From the NCBI RefSeq assembly GCF_000503215.1, contig NZ_AYTD01000013.1, positions 1,044,009 to 1,108,008 on the forward strand: 64,000 bases of DNA, given 5' to 3'. Below are positions 9,833 through 17,972 of this stretch, piece by piece. Position numbers and translations under genes: made by a program. Positions within the stretch are counted from its first letter, which is position 1; each line of letters begins with the position of its first letter. The notes under the pieces were generated by a model. That model ran no database searches. It saw only the letters and a program-made list of their open reading frames with translations, and was not told the origin of the DNA. The stretch comes from Pseudomonas canadensis (GTDB taxonomy: Bacteria > Pseudomonadota > Gammaproteobacteria > Pseudomonadales > Pseudomonadaceae).

Positions 9833-10330
9833 CTACCGAACCGTTACTCCGTGCGCCGCAAACTCACCAACTAACTTCTTACGACTCAACAGCCCCGGCA
9901 GTCTGAAAATATTCCTGTAGCCATACCAAAAGGCCATAGGAATCAGGAAGAGACCAAGGCCGAACGTAGCGGTTGCAGCGATCACCCCAACGGGAATGGC
10001 CGCCACTGTAATTAAGATGCCTTTTAGCACCGTCGATCGAGCGATGACTCGTAGATCGTCAAAGTCATACTCAACCTTACCACCCGCCTTTTCGATAGCA
10101 ACAACAATAATTGATTTTTTCGCCGAGTGCTTGTAATACCAAGTTCGCGGAGAGTCAATAGTCAGTGCACCATGCCTAGTGAGATACTTAGGAATTACGA
10201 CCTCCTTGAAGTACGATGTTGCGCCCTGCTCATCCTCAATCCTCACGCGGGTGTAAAGGCCATCAATTTCACCGAGATTCTGAACATCGTAGTTCTTTAC
10301 AATGATCTTTGCCTTTTTCAATTCAGACAT
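9833..10330 (-). CDS. Small membrane protein with C-terminal hydrophobic hairpin, unknown
   Basis: A 165-residue protein. The first 100 residues look like a soluble beta-rich domain (KIIVKNYDVQNLGEIDGLYT at the N-terminus). Two adjacent hydrophobic segments at about 104-145 (ILITVAAIPVGVIAATATFG, LGLFLIPMAFWYG) form a probable membrane hairpin. The AAGGAAA ribosome site 4 nt before the ATG supports the start. I do not recognise the family. The arrangement of a soluble domain with a short membrane hairpin in a defence-gene neighbourhood is common for membrane-acting effectors, but nothing proves this. Confidence 0.5.
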   Translation of the reverse strand: MSELKKAKIIVKNYDVQNLGEIDGLYTRVRIEDEQGATSYFKEVVIPKYLTRHGALTIDSPRTWYYKHSAKKSIIVVAIEKAGGKVEYDFDDLRVIARSTVLKGILITVAAIPVGVIAATATFGLGLFLIPMAFWYGYRNIFRLPGLLSRKKLVGEFAAHGVTVR

Positions 10331-10409
10331 GCACTTTCCTTAAATACGTCTAGCCTGATAACTTTCCGCAAGATGGCGACCATATAAAAATCGAATCAAC
10401 TATAAATAA

Positions 10410-10718
10410 TCAACTCGCGCGTAGTATTACTGTTTGAGAAACACCATCGAAGCATTCCTCTACGAACAACAGATGGCTCACAGCTACATAGCAAGATCCT
10501 AAGACAGTCAAGAACAAGGTATAGCCGTGCTCCTGGCGTGTTTCCTGAACAGCGCTCGTCGTAATGCTGTCGCCGTCTTCGTAACGGCTGAGTGCATCAC
10601 CGAAGATTGCACCTCTGACACCTCCCTCCTTTAGGCGGGCGTCAAGCAAATATCCGGTTACAGGCTGACTGAAGCTTTGCTGAGCCGCCGCAGCTAGTTT
10701 CTCTAAATAATTTGACAT
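10410..10718 (-). CDS. Hypothetical protein downstream of the phosphoesterase
   Basis: A 102-residue protein with no recognised domain. It starts 15 nt after the stop of the metallophosphoesterase gene and is read in the same direction, so the two probably share a transcript. The C-terminal half (YTLFLTVLGSCYVAVSHLLF) is hydrophobic but contains features of a beta-sandwich or a single membrane span. The ribosome site is weak. It could be a regulator or immunity-like partner of the phosphoesterase; this is speculation from position only. Confidence 0.45.
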   Translation of the reverse strand: MSNYLEKLAAAAQQSFSQPVTGYLLDARLKEGGVRGAIFGDALSRYEDGDSITTSAVQETRQEHGYTLFLTVLGSCYVAVSHLLFVEECFDGVSQTVILRAS

Positions 10719-10733
10719 TTCAAACTAGCAAAC

Positions 10734-11483
10734 TTAGTTAATTTCAAGAATGAATTCCTTATCGAAGCCACAATCCTCATTTGGATATCCCCGTGGATTA
10801 CTGACAAGACGACAACCGGCTACCATCATATCTACCGGGCTATGCGTGTGCCCGAAAACCCAATAATCAGCTTTACCCACCAACTCAGGCCACTCATTTG
10901 AATAAGCAGGCATAAGTTCCGAATCCTTCTCTGGCCCAGACAGCTCAGTTAGAGGGCAATGATGTGTGACCACTAAAGTCTGGCCGTCAAATTCCTTGGC
11001 TAATTCTTGACTCAGATAATCATAGGTTTGATGGTTCCGATTGATGACATCATCAATACTGAGGGCTCGGTACCCCTGCCCGGCTCTGATCAAGCGAAAG
11101 TCGTTCATGCTCCTGCGCGCCTCTTGCGAGGACTTGTGAACACTCCCCTTCGTTGAAAAATCTGTCCAGGCAGTGGCTCCCAAAATCCGAATGCCTCTGT
11201 ACATCATCGATTCGTTTTCAAGGACATGGACGTTGCTGCCGGCAGCTGAGTTTTTCATGGACAAGAGCGTTCGATCGAAATGGCCTTTATAAAATTCGTG
11301 ATTGCCACAGACATACACGACCGGGACATCAAAGGATACCTGGGCCCATGTGACACCCCTGGACTTCGTATGGATGTCACCCGCGAGGATGACTAGATCG
11401 ACGTCGCTGGTCGCGTTCCCGAGGTCGACTTTCGCCTGGGCACCGAACTCAATGTGAAGGTCAGAGTAGATCCGGACTCGCAA
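10734..11483 (-). CDS. Calcineurin-like metallophosphoesterase
   Basis: A 249-residue protein with the full set of metallophosphoesterase motifs in order: SDLHIEF at residues 7-13, AGDIHTK near 35, CGNHEFY near 60, THHCPL near 170 and FGHTHSP near 207. These supply the Asp, His and Asn ligands of a two-metal centre that hydrolyses phosphoesters. The family covers nucleotidases, cyclic-nucleotide phosphodiesterases and nucleases; the substrate cannot be told from sequence. A GGAG site 6 nt upstream supports the TTG start at 11483. A 102-aa gene follows at once. In a defence island the protein could act on nucleotide signals or DNA. Confidence 0.85.
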   Translation of the reverse strand: MRVRIYSDLHIEFGAQAKVDLGNATSDVDLVILAGDIHTKSRGVTWAQVSFDVPVVYVCGNHEFYKGHFDRTLLSMKNSAAGSNVHVLENESMMYRGIRILGATAWTDFSTKGSVHKSSQEARRSMNDFRLIRAGQGYRALSIDDVINRNHQTYDYLSQELAKEFDGQTLVVTHHCPLTELSGPEKDSELMPAYSNEWPELVGKADYWVFGHTHSPVDMMVAGCRLVSNPRGYPNEDCGFDKEFILEIN

Positions 11484-11667
11484 GAAGCACTCCAGCAGGC
11501 AGTCAGGCTCCGAGCGCCTGGTAGTGGATGATCGAATTAGCCTTATATTGAAACGGCTGTCTCTAGAAGGCTGGCGGAACTCAGGTGAGAGAAATGTCCA
11601 GGCAGCGGTGTAAGTGCCGCAAGAACCAAACGATTTAAATATATAGATTTGTTTGGATCATCGCAAA

Positions 11668-11699
11668 CACGGCATACCGTTTCTTTTTTGGAAGCCGTG
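11668..11699. promoter_or_regulatory. Inverted repeat directly before the XRE regulator gene
   Basis: CACGGC at 11668-11673 and GCCGTG at 11694-11699 form a 6-bp inverted repeat ending 2 nt before the ATG at 11702, inside an A+T-rich upstream region that also includes TTTAAATATATAG. It could be an autoregulatory operator. The arms are short, so chance is possible. Confidence 0.3.
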
Positions 11700-11701
11700 A
11701 A

Positions 11702-12166
11702 ATGTCGATTCCCAAGGGCTTCGCGTCCGCGCTGCGGCTAGTCCGCGTCAGCCGCCAACTGAATCAAAAAGACCTTGGCGACCAGATTGCTTCGTCACAC
11801 ATCAGTCAGCTGGAAGCAGGAAAAACGAGCCCGACGCTGAAGCTCATTGTTGAGCTGGCGAGTGCTTTGGGCGTGGAGCCAGTTGCTCTATTCACTGTTG
11901 CCCTCGCAGCCGAGCGTGGCGTCACTCCCAATCACCTGCTGGCTCAGGCGGCTGCCGATCTGGAGAAGCTGCACCTGCTCAACGCTGTCCCTCCAGCTGA
12001 GCCTAGTGCCATTGATGCTCCTCACCCCACCATCGCGCGTGCAAACAAGGCCAATGCTGACGTGCAAAGGCTGAAGGCTCAGGGACTGAGTCGGCTAGAG
12101 GTTGCCCATGAGCTGGGGCTGTCTAAGACCACCGTGCAGCGTTACTGGACGTCTGCTGTTGAGTGA
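11702..12166 (+). CDS. XRE-family transcriptional regulator with second C-terminal HTH
   Basis: A 154-residue DNA-binding protein. Residues about 8-60 form a classic XRE helix-turn-helix (LRLVRVSRQLNQKDLGDQIA, SHISQLEAGKTSPTLKLI). Residues about 120-148 form a second, resolvase-like HTH (GLSRLEVAHELGLSKTTVQR). The gene is convergent with the membrane-protein gene at 12205 and reads away from the phosphoesterase unit. Small XRE proteins often repress the toxic or defence genes beside them. It might control either adjacent unit or an element-wide promoter. The N-terminal HTH call is firm, the target unknown. Confidence 0.85.
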   Translation: MSIPKGFASALRLVRVSRQLNQKDLGDQIASSHISQLEAGKTSPTLKLIVELASALGVEPVALFTVALAAERGVTPNHLLAQAAADLEKLHLLNAVPPAEPSAIDAPHPTIARANKANADVQRLKAQGLSRLEVAHELGLSKTTVQRYWTSAVE

Positions 12167-12204
12167 TTGGCTTCGAAATGACACTTGCCAGTCGTGACAT
12201 TTAG

Positions 12205-13737
12205 CTACCCTGCGCACCGCAGAACCACTTTATTCAAAGTTCCCACAGAGGGCGCCTCTCTTATCTCTGAAGGCTTCTCCGGCGTCTTCAACTTTGGCAT
12301 CGGTTGGGGCAGTGGCTCATCGGTTAGTGGCTGTGGGCTTTGCGGGACAAAAGGAGCTGTTGCCGGAGCAGGAGGCATCGTTGGGACTATCGGAGTAGTC
12401 ACAGAAGGTGTGGTGTAAAGAAAGGCGAAGGTAGCGATCCCCAATGCAGAGGCGACCAGCATGGCCAGTCCTATGCGACTGACCCCGTAAAAAAAGCTCT
12501 CAGCCTGCTCAATCGGATCGCCTACCATTTTCTTGTATTCGGCTTCTGAGAGAAAACGATATAGCTTCGACTGCCAATCCTGGCGCAGCTGTCGCTGAAT
12601 GTTGATGAACTTCCGGCCCGACATCACGTTCAGCGTCGTGTAGCCGAATGCAACCGCCATCACAAGCGAAATGAGGTACGGGTTGATCTGCAGCGTGAGC
12701 CGCGCAACGATCAGGCCCAAACCCACAGTCAATGCTGTCGAGATTGCTGCGATTGCCTGGCGGGTCGCCTCTGTCGCTTTGGACGTTTCTTCAGTGACGG
12801 CCTTGCGAAGGTCTCCTAAGGATTTCAGGGTATCCTTGGTGATCTCCGAGACCGCCATCTGGTAGGCGATCTTGGCGCAATCCAGCGCCGCAGCAAGGTT
12901 TTCCCTGAAATACTGAAGTGCCTCTCCGTCTGCCCTGCCCGATCGAGCAATCTCAGCGGACAGCAGAATATGCTTCACTTCAGCTTCACGTGCGTTTTCG
13001 AACACCCAAACGGCGGCATCCTGTACGACCTTGAAGTCATTCAGGGTGATCTGCTTGGCACCATCGTTCGCTTCCGCGAGTGTCAGGTTGAGCTTGGGCG
13101 GCCCTTTGAAACTCAGCTTACTCCCGCTAACGTCGATTTCGTTCGCAAAACAACGACTTAGAGCGTCAAAGGCTTGGGTCGCCCAGACCATGTGCATTAG
13201 GTCAGCTTCATCAAGCTCATGGCTTTCTGCGAGCAACCAGTGGCGAACGTCCTCAGGCACAGTACGGACGTCAGCTGACTCTTTCACCAAAAGCCGGGGC
13301 GACTTCGTCGCTTGAGATTCGACATAGGGCTCATCTATGCCCCAGTCGCTATAAGCGCGTGCCCGAGTATTGAAGGGCCTCAGCAGGCCCAGGACGTACC
13401 ATCGTGATGCGGAATGGCCGTTATCGAGGAAGGCTTTAAAGCCCGCCTCTGTGGCCACGTACAAGGCCGCAGTCTGATCATGCTCCTGCGGAAGCGGTTT
13501 CACGAGCTCAGCGCGAAACGGCCCGAAAGCCTCATCCCCCTCTTCGACCTCGGTTTCGCCGCCAGCGCTGTCATACATGGTGATCGACCAGGCAGCAGCG
13601 GAGGCGGCCAGAGCGATTGACCTAGCAGCATCAGCAGGCAGGTTAGAGACAATGAGGGTGGCATTCCCCTCAGTGATCAGCGCCTGACCTTTACGTGACA
13701 GGTCGTTAAGTAGGCTGGCCAGGCTTTGGTGTGACAA
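12205..13737 (-). CDS. Membrane protein, second gene of an NdpA-like/membrane pair
   Basis: A 510-residue protein from a TTG start at 13737 with GGAGGA 5 nt upstream; it overlaps the preceding gene by 32 nt, so translation is probably coupled. The first 310 residues are soluble, with a helical segment at about 275-325 rich in charged residues (LKSLGDLRKAVTEETSKATE). Hydrophobic segments at about 325-345 and 350-370 (ALTVGLGLIVARLTLQ, LISLVMAVAFGYTTLNV) and about 425-450 (GLAMLVASALGIATFAFLYT) are probable membrane spans, followed by a Pro-rich tail. I recognise no family. The arrangement suggests a membrane effector or anchor working with the NdpA-like product encoded just upstream. Confidence 0.6.
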   Translation of the reverse strand: MSHQSLASLLNDLSRKGQALITEGNATLIVSNLPADAARSIALAASAAAWSITMYDSAGGETEVEEGDEAFGPFRAELVKPLPQEHDQTAALYVATEAGFKAFLDNGHSASRWYVLGLLRPFNTRARAYSDWGIDEPYVESQATKSPRLLVKESADVRTVPEDVRHWLLAESHELDEADLMHMVWATQAFDALSRCFANEIDVSGSKLSFKGPPKLNLTLAEANDGAKQITLNDFKVVQDAAVWVFENAREAEVKHILLSAEIARSGRADGEALQYFRENLAAALDCAKIAYQMAVSEITKDTLKSLGDLRKAVTEETSKATEATRQAIAAISTALTVGLGLIVARLTLQINPYLISLVMAVAFGYTTLNVMSGRKFINIQRQLRQDWQSKLYRFLSEAEYKKMVGDPIEQAESFFYGVSRIGLAMLVASALGIATFAFLYTTPSVTTPIVPTMPPAPATAPFVPQSPQPLTDEPLPQPMPKLKTPEKPSEIREAPSVGTLNKVVLRCAG

Positions 13738-14758
13738 CGCTGTCCTCCGTGACCCTGTCTGTATCCACGATGATTTGCTTCTTGCCCCCTTTCAGCTCCA
13801 CCACCTTTACGTTCGGGTTTTCCGCCCGGTCGGGGAACAGGATGGTGACGCCTTCGGTCGTGACGATCTTGCGCATGTATGGCTGCCGGAGGATCTTGCG
13901 ATCGGGCTCGAAGCTAAGCTCATGCAGCTTGCTCTTCTTAACGCGGGTGCGGGTCTCTTTCTCAAGGCGACCGGCTATCTTCTCATCTTTTGGATGACCG
14001 GCAGCCAGCATCACCGCCTCCACAATCGCATCTTCATCAATCAGCTTGCGGGTGCCGAGGTTTGCTTGGGCTTTCTTCAGGGCCTTGGCCACATCTTGGC
14101 CTGGCAGATGCTCGATACAGGCCTGGAGCGCCGCCTTGAGCACCCTGCGGGTAAGCTCGCTCAGTTCCGTGTCTGAGACGTCCCTGGTCACCGACAAGAA
14201 GTCGGCGAAGTAATCGGCCAGATCCACACCATGCTTCGTACGGTCGGTGGCCGAAATATTCTTGTCGGCAGCACCACTGATTACACGGACGAGCGCTGTC
14301 TTCTGGATGGCCTTCTTTTCGTCTACCAGGGCGTTCACGATCCGGCGCAGCGTGTTCCCTGGAGCACCGTCGTTCTGCTCCAAGGCCAGCTTGTAGTCGT
14401 ACTTGATCAGGCTGTAAATCTTCACATTGGGGTCTTTGACCGACAGCTCGAACATCAACAAAACCCCGTCAGCACTGCCGCCGACGTGTGCCCGGCTGAA
14501 GCTGGCAGCCAGACTCTGAGCACCATCGACGAACGGGATGACCCCAGTTGCAATGGCTTCAATTTCGTTCCGGGTCGTAGACACAGCCTTGAACATGAAG
14601 ACCGGCGCAGCAGCCATGTCCACAATTTTACCGATAAAGAATCCTTCCTCCTCCAAGGCGCGCTCCGGCTGTGCCTCGAAGCTCTTGGTACCCACCACGT
14701 GCAGGATCATCCGAGTGATCTTGAGTGAATCTATTTCTTCGTCCGAAAAAAAGCTCAT
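13706..14758 (-). CDS. Nucleoid-associated protein-like (NdpA/NA37 type), first gene of the pair
   Basis: A 350-residue soluble protein. The pattern FFIGKIVDMAAAPVFMF, then SLAASFSRAH, then GVLLMFEL followed by SLIKYDYKLAL is what I remember of bacterial nucleoid-associated (NA37/NdpA-type) proteins, which bind DNA. The C-terminal 60 residues (TTEGVTILFPDRAENPNVKV) look like a separate small beta domain. A GGAG lies 5 nt before the ATG. It overlaps the downstream membrane-protein gene by 32 nt. A DNA-binding sensor with a membrane partner would resemble the logic of Kiwa, but I do not claim homology. Family assignment is from memory and moderate. Confidence 0.55.
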   Translation of the reverse strand: MSFFSDEEIDSLKITRMILHVVGTKSFEAQPERALEEEGFFIGKIVDMAAAPVFMFKAVSTTRNEIEAIATGVIPFVDGAQSLAASFSRAHVGGSADGVLLMFELSVKDPNVKIYSLIKYDYKLALEQNDGAPGNTLRRIVNALVDEKKAIQKTALVRVISGAADKNISATDRTKHGVDLADYFADFLSVTRDVSDTELSELTRRVLKAALQACIEHLPGQDVAKALKKAQANLGTRKLIDEDAIVEAVMLAAGHPKDEKIAGRLEKETRTRVKKSKLHELSFEPDRKILRQPYMRKIVTTEGVTILFPDRAENPNVKVVELKGGKKQIIVDTDRVTEDSVVTPKPGQPT

Positions 14759-15493
14759 GCAATCTCCATGTAAGTAGCACCCTCCTGTCCGGCAGAAGGA
14801 ACCACTCGCCTCAGCAGGTACCTAGGCGGCAATGACGCATCGATTGCAGCCTTACAGAGGCCGGTGCCATCCCCGTAAACGTGGGATAGGGCGCGATGCA
14901 GTGGTCGAAGCATATACGTAAAGACTGGCAAGCAGCCAGTATGTAGGGCCACGTGTCACTTGGGTGGGATAGATAGGAACTACACGAACGTTGGAGAGGA
15001 TCCGCGACTGGAGGGTGTCCATTCGGAGCGGAAAAAATGGACTTTGAGCTACATTGGTTAAGGCCAGTGTTTACGGGGTTCTAGGTGTCCATTTGTCCAT
15101 CTCACTCACTACTAGGCGCTTAGGAGGCCCCATGGAGAAAATCGACTACGCCTTCTTAGCAGAATTGGCCAGCTGGTTGGACTGAGTGAGAGGCGCTCGA
15201 TGAAATTGACGATTTGGTGTCACTAAAGTCATAAGCGAGTCATTTACCAACTGCGACTCTATTGAACCGTTCAGGTGATTATCCAGTGGGATGTCTAAAG
15301 AGCTTAGCCAGATAGCTGCGTAGTGAAGGCCTACAGCGTCCATGGTGGCTACCAGACAACTTACAGAGAGCCAAAGCACATCATCTGCCGGGAATTAGGG
15401 ACTTCGGGCTGTGCTTTGCAACACCGTGCGCAGGCAAGGAGCAACGGTTTGCACTGCCCCAACCTGCATCAGCCCAATTTCTCAGCTCACTGA
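14759..15493. other. 735-bp non-coding stretch holding an internal element end
   Basis: No convincing gene lies here. The notable content is the compound repeat at 15014-15114. Just beyond it, AGGAGGCCCC precedes an ATG at 15132 that encodes only 17 codons before a TGA; this may be the truncated start of a gene destroyed when elements joined. A 77-codon minus-strand frame at 15146-15379 has no ribosome site and odd composition. Confidence 0.45.
15014..15114 (+). mobile_element. Internal copy of the transposon-end-like compound repeat
   Basis: Components in order: GGTGTCCATT at 15014, an inverted AAATGGAC near 15036, TGTCCATTTGTCCA at 15086-15099, six variable bases, then TCACTACTA at 15106-15114. 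The copy at 20081-20182 has the same parts in the same order, with the same 6-nt gap before TCACTACTA. Multiple oriented copies of a short site near an end are typical of transposase-binding sites in Tn7-like and Mu-like elements. The two copies differ between the sites, so they are related rather than recent duplicates. No matching left-end sequence was found in the window. Confidence 0.6.
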
Positions 15494-16030
15494 TCAGAGG
15501 TCATTGAGCTTATACACATAGTCCGCCGCCTGCTCCTCTGCCTCTTCCCGGCTATCGCAACCAAAGATGTCCTGTAAATCGTCGAGCTCTGGAGCTTGAC
15601 CCTCGATCGCCAGATCATCGTCATCGAAATCTTCATCCTCGCTGCCATGGCCCCTTTCAGCCCCTGACAGGTGCTCAGGCTCCTGACTTGTCTCCGGTTC
15701 GCTCTCTGGTCGTGTCATCACAGAGAAATGCTTATCCACCACGGCGTCCGTCTTCGCTTTAGCATCTTGGTATTCTTGACCCACACTAACGTCTTTCTTG
15801 ACCATTGCATCAGAAACCTCAAACCAGGTTTTGACGCCGTCCTTGGTCGCTTCCACACCCTGCCGCTCCAGCGACTTGCTCAACAGGCCCGCCGCAACAT
15901 CGTCGTCGTATTCATCCTTAATTGCAGCGAAATCGGAATAGTTATTCAGTAGGTTAGCCGTACCTTTAGGTTGTTTAGCCTGCTCTTCGCTCTCGGAAAG
16001 CTCCGAGCCGCCTTGATCATCGTTCGCCAT
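15494..16030 (-). CDS. Acidic hypothetical protein
   Basis: A 178-residue protein from the ATG at 16030, supported by GGAGG 8 nt upstream. It is strongly acidic and low in hydrophobic residues, with an Asp/Glu-rich run near residue 130 (SEDEDFDDDDLAIEG) and a C-terminal helix (REEAEEQAADYVYKLND). No domain is recognised. The composition suggests a largely disordered protein, possibly a DNA mimic, chaperone-like partner or anti-restriction factor; none of these is demonstrated. It lies in the 5-kb block between the two element ends. Confidence 0.5.
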   Translation of the reverse strand: MANDDQGGSELSESEEQAKQPKGTANLLNNYSDFAAIKDEYDDDVAAGLLSKSLERQGVEATKDGVKTWFEVSDAMVKKDVSVGQEYQDAKAKTDAVVDKHFSVMTRPESEPETSQEPEHLSGAERGHGSEDEDFDDDDLAIEGQAPELDDLQDIFGCDSREEAEEQAADYVYKLNDL

Positions 16031-16434
16031 AATGACTGCCTCCACGGTTTAGCCCTGGATCGCTTCTACATCGACCTCAATCGTTTCTGTCGCTTCTTGG
16101 CGTCCATTTAAGGGGGGGGCCCAGGCCCATACCAATCCTATAAACGAGGCGCTGCCATACCGTACATTGCCTAGCCTTCATCGTCATCTGAAGATTTTTT
16201 GACGCTTGAGACAGCGACGCTGGCTTTCTGGCTCTATTAAAGCTGTCAGTGCTACAGCACGCTCTGCTCATCCTTGTCAACCCAAAGACCGGTCGAGGAG
16301 CTTCAAGCATCTCCCCCACTGGCCTCTTGGATTGCACCGTACCCATGACACATCCCTTAGCCAATCGCGACCAATGCAAAATTGGCAAGTAGCCACCATC
16401 CGCTCCAAATCGCTATAGTCTCAGCCATACAAGG
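16031..16434. other. Divergent intergenic region, no gene seen
   Basis: A 404-bp gap between the acidic-protein gene (minus) and the unknown gene at 16435 (plus). It contains a run of eight G near 16113 and a possible -10 element TATAGT at 16414-16419, but no matching -35 at normal spacing. Open frames on both strands lack ribosome sites. Confidence 0.35.
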
Positions 16435-17850
16435 ATGGACAGTGAATCCGTGACCTACGCATTGATAGACAACGCCACACTAACAGCCGTCCAGCGCGCC
16501 ACCGGCGCGGTTGCGGTTAAGACCAGCGATACGATCAACGGGGACCTGTGCGCTTTAGAGAATTTCCTGCAAGGCAATCTCTTCTACGATGACCTCCTTT
16601 GCATAGACAACTACAAAGCTGAGCACAGAGACAGTCGGAAGCAGCAATTTCCTTACGTCCGCTTCTTGTCGCCCTCCGAGTTTGGGCTTGAGGGCGTGGA
16701 CGCGGTCGCACAAAAAGAAGCAGCATCAATCCGTCCCGAAATTCGCGGGGGCGAGTTCGTGGACGAGGACTTCAGTGCCCTTTTGGAGCAACTGAAAATG
16801 AACATGGTCTGCACTTGGGATCAGGCCTCCAGCGTGTATTACCTGACCATGAGGATGCTGGGCTACCGTGGATCTGACGATTACAGCAAGTACAGCGCTT
16901 TAAGTGCGGCTATCTTCGCAGAGTTGAGTGATGCAGGCGAAACGCGCGGGCGCTGGTCGAAGGACGTCAAGCTTGTAAGCTCGGATGGTCACGTGTTCAG
17001 CAAGTCAGAGTTCTCAGAAAGTAGCCGGGGCGACTATGGTGGCCCCACTAGGCAGTTGGAGATGTTCGTCGCTTCCCTAAATTGGCTTGCCTACAAATCT
17101 ATTTACTACTCGACTGCAGCCAAACACCTGAAGGCTGATTCGTTCATCCACCCCATCAGGCACGCTTATCAGGTGCACTGGATGAAGAAAGTCGGCGCCT
17201 TTGGCCATGATTTCACCGCCCGCCTCCTGGCCAACCTCGCGGACAAGACAAGAACGAGCATTTCAGAAATTCAATCGCACGGAGCAACCCAGACTGTCGC
17301 ATTGGATCTGCCCCTGTTCTCGGCGTGGCTGACTCAATCTACCGGTAGCGTCTCCAATGCCATTGAGGCTGCCAGGCAGCTACGCAACGAAGGCCATTTC
17401 GTGACCATGCGTGAAACGCTCAAAGCAATTCGTATTGCTTTCGACGAGCAGGGTATTGCGAGCGGCAACAAGCGCATTACGAAGCTCATGGACGACGTAG
17501 ATAAGATTTGCGGCGACCTTAGGCGTAGCTACGGTGTACGGTCTACTCAGGGCGTTCAGGGCAGCTTTCTCATTAAAACGGCAAGCTCAGTCACCAGCCT
17601 ATTCGGGGTTTCACTACCTGACCGCGATTTCGCTCTCTCGACACCTGAGTTCATGAAATCAGAGTCGACCAAAGCCTTCACAACCGTCGTGAAGGACATA
17701 ACCAAGGAGCTCACCTCAATGGAGCGCCTGGGGGGAGTACGAGATCTGATGGCCAAGTCTTTCAGAATCGATGGCGAAGATCCCGGTGGCCCCAAAGTTC
17801 AGGAACCGAGGTTCCGTTACGTGACATCCGGGTGGCAAAAACCTATGTGA
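16435..17850 (+). CDS. Unknown 471-aa protein of the 5-kb island block
   Basis: A 471-residue soluble protein with ordinary codon use and no recognisable domain. N-terminal beta-like segments (TYALIDNATLTAVQRATGAV) precede a mostly helical body. No signal peptide or membrane span is seen. AAGG lies directly before the ATG at 16435, closer than usual, so the in-frame GTG at 16450 may be the real start. The gene lies between two minus-strand genes and has no clear partner. It might belong with the acidic protein divergently encoded upstream. Confidence 0.55.
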   Translation: MDSESVTYALIDNATLTAVQRATGAVAVKTSDTINGDLCALENFLQGNLFYDDLLCIDNYKAEHRDSRKQQFPYVRFLSPSEFGLEGVDAVAQKEAASIRPEIRGGEFVDEDFSALLEQLKMNMVCTWDQASSVYYLTMRMLGYRGSDDYSKYSALSAAIFAELSDAGETRGRWSKDVKLVSSDGHVFSKSEFSESSRGDYGGPTRQLEMFVASLNWLAYKSIYYSTAAKHLKADSFIHPIRHAYQVHWMKKVGAFGHDFTARLLANLADKTRTSISEIQSHGATQTVALDLPLFSAWLTQSTGSVSNAIEAARQLRNEGHFVTMRETLKAIRIAFDEQGIASGNKRITKLMDDVDKICGDLRRSYGVRSTQGVQGSFLIKTASSVTSLFGVSLPDRDFALSTPEFMKSESTKAFTTVVKDITKELTSMERLGGVRDLMAKSFRIDGEDPGGPKVQEPRFRYVTSGWQKPM

Positions 17851-17972
17851 AGGGGCTCCGCTAAGTGCGGGGCTGCCCAGAGCGCTCCTGACCAGAAACA
17901 CTCAAAGCGCCATCGCTGCGGTTCGCTATCCGCTGCTGATGGCGTGAACGGTCAGCCGGTGCTGGAAAATGC

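Noticed and set aside
11153..11353. 66-codon plus-strand frame within the phosphoesterase gene
   Set aside because: Antisense shadow of a clear metallophosphoesterase.
15146..15379. 77-codon minus-strand frame beside the internal element end
   Set aside because: No ribosome site and no protein-like pattern.
16100..16125. GTCCATTT near the G-run at 16108 as a third element end
   Set aside because: Only one half-site is present, without the inverted site or the TCACTACTA end.
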